A DNA stretch of 7,516 nt from Paracoccaceae bacterium (lineage in GTDB: Bacteria > Pseudomonadota > Alphaproteobacteria > Rhodobacterales > Rhodobacteraceae). The translations under genes and the position numbers were made by a program. This document shows, one piece after another, positions 1 through 6,295 of this stretch (its first letter is position 1; each line of letters starts with the position of its first letter). Location: the NCBI GenBank assembly GCA_003447515.1, contig DLZA01000066.1, forward strand, positions 1 to 7,516. The letters are read 5' to 3'. Under the pieces are notes generated by a model. It was not told where the DNA came from, made no database searches, and worked only from the letters and a program-made list of their open reading frames with translations.

Positions 1-885
1 ACGCTAGAAGTAGGTGATCATGTAATTCCACTTTACACGCCAGAGTGTCGTGAATGCGAGTATTGTTTGAACCCAAAAACAAACCTGTGTCAGAAAATCC
101 GATCCACACAGGGTGCCGGTTTATTGCCCGACGGCTCAACACGATTTTCAATGCTGGATGGCACGCCAATCCATCACTATATGGGCTGTTCAACTTTTGC
201 GAACCACACTGTCGTGCCTGAAATTGCACTTGCAAAAGTACGAAAAGATGCACCGTTTGATAAGATTTGTTACATTGGGTGCGGGGTAACAACAGGCATT
301 GGCGCAGTAATAAACACAGCCAAAGTCGAAATTGGGTCGCGCGGAATTGTATTTGGTTTGGGCGGCATCGGTTTAAACGTGATCCAAGGACTGCGCCTTG
401 CAGGTGCCGATCAGATTGTTGGTGTCGACTTGAACCCCAGTAAGGTAACAATGGCCAAACATTTTGGAATGACTGATTTTGTGAATCCATCTGAAGTAGA
501 AGGTGACATTGTTCAACACTTAGTAGATCTTACCGGTGGCGGCGCTGATTATACATTTGATGCAACAGGTAATGTAAGCGTAATGCGGCAAGCGCTTGAG
601 TCTGCACATAAAGGTTGGGGCGAAAGTATCATCATCGGTGTGGCCCCTGCGGGCGCAGAAATTTCAACGCGACCGTTCCAATTAGTTACAGGTCGAACAT
701 GGCGCGGAACAGCATTTGGCGGAGCTTCTGGTCGTACTGATGTACCAAAAATCGTAGATTGGTACATGGAAGGTAAAATTGAAATTGACCCAATGATCAC
801 TCATAAACTGAAACTAGAAGATATTAACCATGGATTCGACTTAATGCACGAAGGCAAAAGCATTCGAGCCGTAGTAGAATTTTAA
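1..885 (+). CDS. adhC: S-(hydroxymethyl)glutathione dehydrogenase / class III alcohol dehydrogenase (5' truncated)
   Basis: Zinc-dependent medium-chain dehydrogenase that oxidises S-hydroxymethylglutathione, formed from formaldehyde and glutathione, to S-formylglutathione with NAD+ in the cytoplasm. It can also act as an S-nitrosoglutathione reductase. The reading frame is open from base 1, so the window shows about 294 C-terminal residues and lacks roughly 80; the TTG at 67 is internal. Visible in order are the structural-zinc lobe with four cysteines at visible residues 16, 19, 22 and 30 (CRECEYC then NLC), the CGVTTG motif with a catalytic-zinc cysteine at 94, and the Rossmann motif GLGGIGLNV followed by VGVDLNPSK, whose Asp fits NAD specificity. 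The C-terminus is intact, ending AVVEF-stop just before a strong terminator. The partner hydrolase gene lies about 745 bases downstream, beyond a dead gene. Class III assignment rests on the overall pattern and the fghA neighbour. Confidence 0.95.
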   Translation, partial: TLEVGDHVIPLYTPECRECEYCLNPKTNLCQKIRSTQGAGLLPDGSTRFSMLDGTPIHHYMGCSTFANHTVVPEIALAKVRKDAPFDKICYIGCGVTTGIGAVINTAKVEIGSRGIVFGLGGIGLNVIQGLRLAGADQIVGVDLNPSKVTMAKHFGMTDFVNPSEVEGDIVQHLVDLTGGGADYTFDATGNVSVMRQALESAHKGWGESIIIGVAPAGAEISTRPFQLVTGRTWRGTAFGGASGRTDVPKIVDWYMEGKIEIDPMITHKLKLEDINHGFDLMHEGKSIRAVVEF

Positions 886-908
886 TCTAAATTAATTTGG
901 ATTTTGAG

Positions 909-934
909 GTGGCCCACAACGGGCCACTTTTTTT
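909..934 (+). terminator. Rho-independent terminator after adhC
   Basis: A perfect 7-base-pair GC-rich stem (GTGGCCC at 909-915, GGGCCAC at 921-927) with a 5-base loop (ACAAC) is followed directly by seven T residues (928-934). It starts 23 bases after the adhC stop codon. This is a textbook intrinsic terminator for adhC and implies that the downstream genes need their own promoter. Confidence 0.93.
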
Positions 935-1013
935 ATTTAAAAGCTCCAATGTTTAAATCTAACAAACGCGACATGATGGCAAAATAGATAAAGATCAAAT
1001 TGAAGTATTATAG

Positions 1014-1560
1014 TTCACGAAACAAATCCGCAAAAGTAATAAAGTGCGGTAATATTCAGATCAAACGGTTGGATTAAGTATGATTGAAAGTTGCATTATG
1101 GCGGTAGGAACTGCGCCAAGAGGAGCAAACCATCAGCCTTAGCATTTTGTTGCTATTCAGAATTCAGATATGAAAGAACGGGTGGGGGCAGAGTGGCTGC
1201 GAGCATTGGAGCCAATTGGAACGGACAAACACAAACTACACTTAATAGATGCACCGTGGCTGATCATCGTTTTGCACAACGTTATGGGATGACTGGTGCA
1301 GGGGTGCAGTTCAAAAATTACTATTTTTCTGAAAAGTATGAGAATTGCGACGAGCATACCAATCACAGCACTGCATACGGCAGGGCTGGCTCACACACCG
1401 AACCTAATGAAGTTCTTAGCTCAGATGTGTATGCGACCTGAGAGTAATAGGGCAACAATGATCATTACAGTTGGATATCCTCATGATACTGCCAGTGTGC
1501 CTGAAATAACCAAGATCAAAAATGGCTCTAAGAAATTATGACGGTTTTTTTAGACAATAA
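1014..1560 (+). pseudogene. Nitroreductase-family pseudogene (decayed, multiple frameshifts and stops)
   Basis: No intact ORF exists here, but joining frames rebuilds a FMN-dependent nitroreductase-like protein. Frame 3 from about 1014 gives FTKQIRKSNKVR, a TAA stop at 1050, then YSDQTVGL and IESCIMAVGTAPRGANHQP. A TAG at 1140-1142 sits where the family has Trp after GANxQP, consistent with TGG to TAG. Frame 3 continues through HFVAIQNSDMKERV, jumps with an apparent loss of about 15-20 residues (near 1182-1190) to AEWLRALEPIGTDKHK, and reaches DAPWLII. A lost T in the 1270-1273 T-run moves the match to frame 2 (FAQRYG, VQFKNYYFSE). An extra A in 1332-1335 returns it to frame 3 (MRIATSIPITALHTAGLA, then HTPNLMKFL, VGYPHDTASVPEI). 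A last shift near 1531-1537 leads to IMTVFL. Family motifs are from memory, not a search. The match may extend upstream to about 972. The natural substrate is unknown. Confidence 0.82.
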
Positions 1561-1616
1561 ACACTTACTAATGATTGAGAAGACGCGCTCGCTTGATTAC
1601 GGTTACATGAAAATCC

Positions 1617-1623
1617 AAAGGGG
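1617..1623 (+). promoter_or_regulatory. Ribosome binding site of fghA
   Basis: AAAGGGG lies 6 bases before the ATG at 1630. It touches the alternative TTG at 1624 with no spacing, so it selects the ATG as the start. Confidence 0.65.
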
Positions 1624-1629
1624 TTGACC

Positions 1630-2463
1630 ATGAGAACTGTTTCTGAAAATCGTTGTTTTGAAGGTACGCAGGGTGTATACACCCATAAATCTGAGATTTG
1701 TGCCTGTGACATGACATTTGGGGTGTATATGCCACCCCAGGCAAAGGTTCAGGAGGTACCTGTTGTCTGGTATCTCTCAGGGCTGACCTGCACACATGAA
1801 AATGCTATGACAAAAGCAGGTGCCCAACAGTGGGCCGCTGAATACGGCGTGGCCGTTGTGTTTCCCGATACCTCGCCCCGAGGTGACGGTGTGGCGGATG
1901 ACAAAGCATACGATCTTGGCACGGGGGCTGGATTTTATGTGGATGCAACAGAGGATCCCTGGGAACCACATTATAAAATGTTGACCTATGTGGCAGATGA
2001 ACTGCCATCGCTACTGTTTAAAGAGTTTGATATCGCAGAGGACGCACAGGCAATCACAGGTCATTCCATGGGTGGCCATGGCGCGTTGACTATAGCGATG
2101 GCGCGACCTGATCAGTATGTGTCTACGTCGGCATTCGCGCCAATTGCGAACCCCACCGTGACAGATTGGGGACGCAAACAGCTGAGCGCTTATCTTGGCG
2201 ATGATGAAAGTAAATGGGTGAGCCATGATGCGACGTGGATGATGCGCGAGTATGGACACCCAAACCACATTTTAGTGGACCAGGGAGCGAATGATCAATT
2301 CCTCGATTTTTTAAAGCCGGAGGCGCTATCCGAGGCGATGGCAGCTAAACGGCAGCAAGGGACGTTTCGGATGCAGGCGGGCTATGATCACAGCTATTTC
2401 TTTGTGGCCTCGTTCATGAAAGACCACATGGCGTTTCATGCTGATGCACTCTATGGAGCGTGA
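1630..2463 (+). CDS. fghA: S-formylglutathione hydrolase
   Basis: Serine esterase of the alpha/beta hydrolase fold (esterase D family) that hydrolyses S-formylglutathione to formate and glutathione, the step after the adhC product. The protein has 277 residues, the usual length for the family. The N-terminus MRTVSENRCFEGTQGVYTH resembles family members; an in-frame TTG at 1624 would add only two residues and lacks RBS spacing. Visible elements are SGLTCTHEN (residues 50-58) with the conserved Cys54 near the active site, the nucleophile elbow GHSMGG with Ser146, Asp222 in GANDQF, and His254 in GYDHSYFF, giving a complete triad. It appears to head the compact downstream operon, since adhC is terminated upstream. 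I could not identify a convincing promoter; it may lie within the nitroreductase pseudogene. Confidence 0.96.
   Translation: MRTVSENRCFEGTQGVYTHKSEICACDMTFGVYMPPQAKVQEVPVVWYLSGLTCTHENAMTKAGAQQWAAEYGVAVVFPDTSPRGDGVADDKAYDLGTGAGFYVDATEDPWEPHYKMLTYVADELPSLLFKEFDIAEDAQAITGHSMGGHGALTIAMARPDQYVSTSAFAPIANPTVTDWGRKQLSAYLGDDESKWVSHDATWMMREYGHPNHILVDQGANDQFLDFLKPEALSEAMAAKRQQGTFRMQAGYDHSYFFVASFMKDHMAFHADALYGA
2454..2458 (+). promoter_or_regulatory. Possible ribosome binding site of the 29-residue small ORF
   Basis: TGGAG inside the last codons of fghA lies 8 bases before the ATG at 2467. The spacing suits Shine-Dalgarno pairing, and this is the main sign that the small ORF could be translated. Confidence 0.4.
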
Positions 2464-2466
2464 TGC

Positions 2467-2556
2467 ATGAACCATTTTGATCAAATTATTAACGATTTTC
2501 CAACTGTGGAAAAACCTACAATACTTCAAATGACGAAACTAAAGGTGGGTAAATGA
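2467..2556 (+). CDS. Possible small ORF of 29 residues, coupled to yaiI
   Basis: I do not recognise this peptide. It begins MNHFDQIINDFPTVEK and ends TKLKVGK. It starts 3 bases after the fghA stop, has a plausible TGGAG ribosome binding site 8 bases upstream, and ends in a TGA that overlaps the yaiI ATG as ATGA (2553-2556), the same junction style as three other gene pairs in this operon. It fills the only gap (89 bases) in an otherwise contiguous array. It has no membrane segment, no cysteines and no obvious motif; the lysine-rich end may simply reflect that the yaiI RBS (AAAGGTGGG) is encoded there. It could be a real small protein, a leader that couples translation, a remnant of a larger gene, or chance. 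Confidence 0.4.
   Translation: MNHFDQIINDFPTVEKPTILQMTKLKVGK
2543..2549 (+). promoter_or_regulatory. Ribosome binding site of yaiI
   Basis: AGGTGGG lies 3 bases before the ATG at 2553, with the AGG core 7 bases upstream. The site lies within the last codons of the 29-residue ORF. Confidence 0.6.
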
Positions 2557-3005
2557 CACGCGTTTTCATCGATGCGGACGCCTGCCCTGTGAAGGGAGAG
2601 ACCCTTCGCGTGGCAGATCGTCATCACATTCAGGTATTTGTAGTATCAAATGGCGGAGTCAGGCCAAACCCTCATCCACTTGTGGAAACTGTGGTGGTCG
2701 ACGACGGGCCAGACGTGGCAGATATGTGGATTGCAAATCGGTGTAAGCGGGGGGATGTAGTGATAACTGGAGACATTCCACTAGCAGCCAAGTGCCTAGA
2801 AATGGACGCGCGCGTGATACAACACAATGGTGAGGTGTTCACTAAAAGCAACATCGGTAACCGATTGGCAACCCGGGATTTAATGCAAGATTTGCGTGCG
2901 GCAGATCCATTTCGGCAGGGCGGAGGCAAACCGTTCAGCAAAGCTGACCGGTCACGGTTTTTAGACATTCTAGAACGAGAGGTACGGTTTGCTCAGCAAG
3001 ATTGA
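2553..3005 (+). CDS. yaiI: YaiI/YqxD family protein (UPF0178, DUF188)
   Basis: A widespread bacterial family without an established biochemical function, with a PIN/NYN-like fold. Nuclease activity is suggested by the fold but should be treated as inference. The protein has 150 residues, the usual length. Conserved features are the N-terminal FIDADACPVK with acidic Asp7 and Asp9, VVDDGPDVAD around Asp54, VVITGDIPLA with Asp74, the EVFTKSNIG segment near residue 100, and the C-terminal GGGKPF-KADRSRFLDIL signature. The acidic residues sit where metal-binding residues would lie in such a fold. The ATG overlaps the TGA of the 29-residue ORF by four bases. Its own 3' end overlaps the next gene by 17 bases, so its translation probably helps drive the HAD gene. 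Confidence 0.93.
   Translation: MTRVFIDADACPVKGETLRVADRHHIQVFVVSNGGVRPNPHPLVETVVVDDGPDVADMWIANRCKRGDVVITGDIPLAAKCLEMDARVIQHNGEVFTKSNIGNRLATRDLMQDLRAADPFRQGGGKPFSKADRSRFLDILEREVRFAQQD
2977..2982 (+). promoter_or_regulatory. Ribosome binding site deciding the TTG start of the HAD gene
   Basis: GAGAGG lies 6 bases before the TTG at 2989. An in-frame TAG at 2971-2973 blocks any longer form, and the next in-frame ATG would remove the catalytic motif, so this site fixes the start. Confidence 0.7.
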
Positions 3006-3600
3006 AGCTGTTGTCTTTGACATTGGAAACGTGCTCATTGAATGGCAACCAGAGCGGTTTTATGAAACAATTATGCCAGCAGTTGAATGTAAAAAGATGT
3101 TTGAAACCATTGACTTACATAGAATGAACGATTTGATTGATCGTGGAGCAAACTGGAAAGACACCGTTGATAGCGCAGCGGAGGACTATCCTAAATACTA
3201 CAAAATGATACAGCTTTGGTATGATCGCTGGCTGGATATGGCATCACCAGCGATTGAACCGTCTGTTGATACTTTACGAAAGTTGCGAGCTAATTCTATA
3301 ACCGTATTTGCTTTATCTAATTTCGGTATTCAAACCTTTGAGTATGCGGAAACAGTATATCCGTTTTTAAAGGAATTCGATCAGCGGTATATTTCAGGGT
3401 ATCTTGGAGAAGTGAAGCCAGAGCCACGGATTTTTGAGATTTTGGAACAGGAAAGCGGTATTGAGCCACAGGCGTTGTTGTTTACGGACGATCGGCACGA
3501 AAACCTTAATACAGCGGCGGCGCGTGGATGGAATGTGCATCTATTTGACGGTCCTAGCGGCTGGATCAAGCGGTTAAAAGCGGAAGGTTTATTGAAATGA
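2989..3600 (+). CDS. HAD-IA family hydrolase (YihX-like phosphatase)
   Basis: Haloacid dehalogenase superfamily hydrolase, probably a small-molecule phosphatase; the substrate cannot be told from the sequence. The 203 residues show motif I VVFDIGNVLIEW with nucleophile Asp11, motif II ALSNFG (Ser110, Asn111), Lys143 in GEVKPEPRIFEI (motif III), and LLFTDDRHENL with Asp167/Asp168 (motif IV). The residue two after the nucleophile is Gly rather than the usual Asp; this DxGNV form is seen in YihX-type members such as E. coli alpha-D-glucose-1-phosphate phosphatase, so it does not by itself mean inactivity. A helical cap lies between motifs I and II. The TTG start is supported by GAGAGG 6 bases upstream and an in-frame stop at 2971. 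The gene overlaps yaiI by 17 bases, and its TGA overlaps the next ATG as ATGA. Confidence 0.92.
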   Translation: MLSKIEAVVFDIGNVLIEWQPERFYETIMPAVECKKMFETIDLHRMNDLIDRGANWKDTVDSAAEDYPKYYKMIQLWYDRWLDMASPAIEPSVDTLRKLRANSITVFALSNFGIQTFEYAETVYPFLKEFDQRYISGYLGEVKPEPRIFEILEQESGIEPQALLFTDDRHENLNTAAARGWNVHLFDGPSGWIKRLKAEGLLK

Positions 3601-4523
3601 GCGTTCCCTTTATTGGATTTGAGGAAATGGATAGCCACCTAACATGGGAGGGTGTCACAAACGCATTGCGCGATGGTCACAAGCTCGCCAAGGCAAGCAT
3701 TACAGATGGGTTCGCGTATCGTGGAGATGACACCTTATTAAGCCGTGCAGCGTGGATCGATGGGCTAGGCGTTGCGGTAAAATCAGCAACAGTGATCCCT
3801 GAGAATGTCGCCAAAGGCAAGCCAATGATCCACGGTGGGGTAATGGTGTTTGACGACACGCATGGCACTCTGGAGGCAGTAATTGATTTTCATCTAGTGA
3901 CAAAATGGAAAACAGCTGGGGACAGTTTGCTGGGAGCCAAGATCCTAGCACGACCTGACAGTAAAGTTGTGCTGATAGTAGGCGCTGGAACAGTTGCAAA
4001 AAACCTCATCTCAGCATATTCTCACGCTTTTCCTGACGTAGCTTTCTTGGTCTGGAACCGCACACATGCAAAAGCGGTTAAATTGGCACACTTAGGATCT
4101 AAATCCCATGAAATTTCAGCCGTAAAAAACCTTAAAAAAGCTGTTTTGCAGGCAGATATCATATCTTGTGCAACTATGAGCACAGAACCTGTGATATGCG
4201 GAGAATGGCTGCAGGCAGGACAACACGTAGACCTGATTGGAGCCTATCGCCCTGATATGCGAGAAGTCGATGATGCGGCACTTAACCGTGCCCGTGTATT
4301 TGTCGACAGTCGTGCGACAACCATTAAACATATTGGCGAGCTAAAGATTCCAATAGAAAATGGCGCATTCAGTGCCAAAGCAATTCAAGGCGAATTATAT
4401 GATTTGGTTGCAAAGACAGCTAAAAGGCAATCTGACGGTGAAATCACATTATTCAAAAATGGTGGCGGAGCACATTTAGATTTGATGACATCAAAATATA
4501 TTTTGCAAGTATGGAAAAAATGA
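3597..4523 (+). CDS. Ornithine cyclodeaminase / mu-crystallin family protein
   Basis: NAD(P)-dependent family that includes ornithine cyclodeaminase, alanine dehydrogenase and cyclic ketimine (pyrroline/piperideine-2-carboxylate) reductases. The 308 residues match the family length. Visible parts are AVKSATVIPEN with substrate-site Lys62, the Rossmann motif VGAGTVA (128-134) after KVVLI, WNRTHAKA beginning the second strand region, DLIGAYRPDMREVD (212-225) and the C-terminal ITLFKNGGGAHLDL. The segment where the family usually has an RT(G/A)A arginine reads KWKTAGDS, with Lys105 instead. The position of the ornithine cyclodeaminase catalytic Asp appears to be Tyr217 (GAYRPDM). True ornithine cyclodeaminase activity is therefore doubtful; a reductase or another imino-acid role is possible. 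The start overlaps the HAD stop as ATGA, so translation is probably coupled. Confidence 0.9.
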   Translation: MSVPFIGFEEMDSHLTWEGVTNALRDGHKLAKASITDGFAYRGDDTLLSRAAWIDGLGVAVKSATVIPENVAKGKPMIHGGVMVFDDTHGTLEAVIDFHLVTKWKTAGDSLLGAKILARPDSKVVLIVGAGTVAKNLISAYSHAFPDVAFLVWNRTHAKAVKLAHLGSKSHEISAVKNLKKAVLQADIISCATMSTEPVICGEWLQAGQHVDLIGAYRPDMREVDDAALNRARVFVDSRATTIKHIGELKIPIENGAFSAKAIQGELYDLVAKTAKRQSDGEITLFKNGGGAHLDLMTSKYILQVWKK

Positions 4524-5953
4524 TCACATTCGACAACACATATGCGCGGCTGCCTGACAGTTTTTTTACAAGGATAGATCCTGACCCGGCACCGAGTCCA
4601 AAACTGATTAAGTTAAATTCACGGTTAGCAAGTGAAATTGGACTAAATGCAGAATGGTTGGCATCTGATGCAGGAATTGCGATGTTATCAGGGGCAGCAG
4701 TTGCGGATGGATCTGAACCGTTGGCCATGGCTTATGCAGGACACCAATTTGGTGGTTGGTCACCACAGTTAGGCGACGGTCGTGCGCATTTATTAGGCGA
4801 AATTATTGGACCTGATGGGTTACGCCATGATGTGCAACTAAAAGGGTCTGGCAGGACCCCATTTTCGCGAAACGGTGATGGAAAGGCAGCTCTGGGGCCT
4901 GTTTTGCGAGAATATATTGTTAGCGAGTTTATGAGCGCAGTAGGTGTGCCAACAACGCAGGCACTGGCGGCAGTATCTACAGGCGAAAGAGTACAGCGGG
5001 AAACTGGGGTGCCAGGAGCTGTTCTAACACGTGTAGCACAAAGCCATGTTCGGGTTGGGACGTTTCAGTATTTCTTTGCTCAGCAAGACACCGAAAACTT
5101 ACGTATACTGACAGATTATGTGATAAATCGCCATTATCCCAGCGCGCAGGAGACGGAAAACCCACCCCTTGAAATGCTCAAAATGATGATGGAACGTTAT
5201 GCCAAGCTCATCGCGCAATGGATGTGTTTGGGATTCATTCATGGGGTGATGAACACAGATAATGTGCAAATCGCAGGAGAGACAATTGATTACGGACCCT
5301 GCGCATTTATAGACAATTTTCACCCAAATAAAGTGTTCAGTTCGATTGATCAGAACGGGCGATATGCGTGGATAAATCAACCTAATGTTGGAGCTTGGAA
5401 TATCTCTCGTTTTGCGGAGGCGTTGTTGCCAATAATAAGTAAAGATAAGGACACCGCGGTCAATCTGGCAGAGAGCACGGTCGAAAAATTTTCAGTGATT
5501 TTTGATAATGCGTTGCATCTTGGGATCGCGTCCAAGCTAGGGATCCCTGTGAACACGGCGTTTACGCACTCCACATTTAAGTTTATGGCAGATCACGAAT
5601 GTGATTTCACGCTGTTCTTTACAGAATTGACACGAATTGCAGAGGGTGGGCGCCATGATGGCTTTTCTTCACTTTTTGTGACACCAGATCCTGCGCTGGA
5701 ATGGCTCAGCACATGGCGCGTCTTGCATGATCCCACTCTGTTAGAAGGAATGAAAGCAGTTAACCCTATATACATTCCTCGAAATCATAGGGTAGAGGAA
5801 GTAATTCTAAGTGCTTTAGCAGGTGATTTTACACCATTTGAAATGCTAATGTCACTTTTAGAAAAACCATTTGAAGCACGGGATAATGCGGACGAATATG
5901 AAAATCCGCCCACTGGAGATCAAATTGTACATCATACGTTTTGTGGCACATGA
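4520..5953 (+). CDS. selO: Protein adenylyltransferase SelO (YdiU/UPF0061 family)
   Basis: Pseudokinase-fold enzyme of the SelO family, reported to transfer AMP from ATP to Ser, Thr or Tyr of proteins linked to redox homeostasis. From the ATG at 4520 it has 477 residues, near the family norm. Visible motifs are YARLP near the N-terminus, AMAYAGHQFGGWSPQLGDGR (69-88), DVQLKGSGRTPFSRNGDG with Lys108 as the likely ATP contact, Glu131 in LREY, RVAQSHVRVGTFQYF, HGVMNTDN (241-248) with Asp247 and Asn248, and DYGPC with Asp257 as probable metal ligand. It ends TFCGT with Cys475, the position where eukaryotic homologues carry a redox Cys or selenocysteine motif. The start at 4520 gives an ATGA overlap with the preceding stop and the family-like beginning MITFDNTYARLP; the ATG at 4511 would add three residues and cannot be excluded. 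Confidence 0.95.
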   Translation: MITFDNTYARLPDSFFTRIDPDPAPSPKLIKLNSRLASEIGLNAEWLASDAGIAMLSGAAVADGSEPLAMAYAGHQFGGWSPQLGDGRAHLLGEIIGPDGLRHDVQLKGSGRTPFSRNGDGKAALGPVLREYIVSEFMSAVGVPTTQALAAVSTGERVQRETGVPGAVLTRVAQSHVRVGTFQYFFAQQDTENLRILTDYVINRHYPSAQETENPPLEMLKMMMERYAKLIAQWMCLGFIHGVMNTDNVQIAGETIDYGPCAFIDNFHPNKVFSSIDQNGRYAWINQPNVGAWNISRFAEALLPIISKDKDTAVNLAESTVEKFSVIFDNALHLGIASKLGIPVNTAFTHSTFKFMADHECDFTLFFTELTRIAEGGRHDGFSSLFVTPDPALEWLSTWRVLHDPTLLEGMKAVNPIYIPRNHRVEEVILSALAGDFTPFEMLMSLLEKPFEARDNADEYENPPTGDQIVHHTFCGT

Positions 5954-6295
5954 ATTTTAGCCCAGCTTGGCTTATTCTTTTGAAACTCGCACTGGCTTTA
6001 ATAGGCGCATGTTTCACGCGACAACCGATGAATGCGAAAATGCGTGCTAGAGCGCCAGGTGCATTCATCAGAGTCAGATATGCGGGATGCACATCGAATT
6101 TTGAAAGAACGTAATGTATCAATTTTGGCAATATTTGGCGAAGAAGATAGTGTAATCCCACAAAACACCGCCAAACTCCTAAGCGAAGTAAACAACACTG
6201 CGCAAATCGTTAAAATTAAAGGAGCGGGTCATGGGCTGGTAACGACGCACTCCAGACAGATAAACGAAGCTATTTTGCGGTTTCTTCATGAGTAA
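5950..6295 (+). pseudogene. Alpha/beta hydrolase remnant with deleted core
   Basis: Two pieces of one gene can be read in different frames. The first piece starts at the ATG at 5950, which overlaps the selO TGA as ATGA. It encodes MNFSPAWLILLKLALALIGA followed by Cys, a hydrophobic membrane anchor or possible lipoprotein signal (IGAC), then APGAFIRVRYAG, before reaching TAA at 6112-6114. The second piece is in frame +1 relative to the first, from about 6062 to the TAA at 6293-6295. It contains VSILAIFGEEDSVIP with the usual acid-residue Asp, and KGAGHGLVTTH with the catalytic His, then INEAILRFLHE. The middle of the fold, about 150-200 residues with the oxyanion HG motif and the GxSxG nucleophile, is absent. 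The two ends are typical of an anchored alpha/beta hydrolase, so a large out-of-frame deletion is the simplest reading. The C-terminal piece alone could be translated from 6032 as an 87-residue peptide but would be catalytically dead. Confidence 0.78.

Noticed and set aside
1091..1441. 116-codon ORF as an intact hypothetical gene, and overlapping ORFs at 1157-1366 (minus) and 1296-1541
   Set aside because: Only fragments of the two plus-strand frames resemble a known family, and they join into one nitroreductase pseudogene. The minus-strand ORF is a shadow.
1624..1629. TTG start for fghA giving two extra residues
   Set aside because: The AAAGGGG element abuts it with no spacing, while the ATG at 1630 has 6-base spacing and a family-like N-terminus.
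1671..1684. Perfect 14-base palindrome GGGTGTATACACCC inside fghA
   Set aside because: It encodes the conserved QGVYTH stretch near the N-terminus, so chance from codon choice is likely. There is no second clear copy or promoter context to support an operator.
2463..2480. ATG at 2463 overlapping the fghA stop (TGATG)
   Set aside because: This frame ends after five codons (MHEPF), so it cannot be a gene. The ATG at 2467 gives the longer ORF that reaches yaiI.
4511..4519. ATG at 4511 as the selO start
   Set aside because: Possible, but the ATG at 4520 forms the ATGA overlap used elsewhere in the operon and fits the usual family start better. The difference is three residues.
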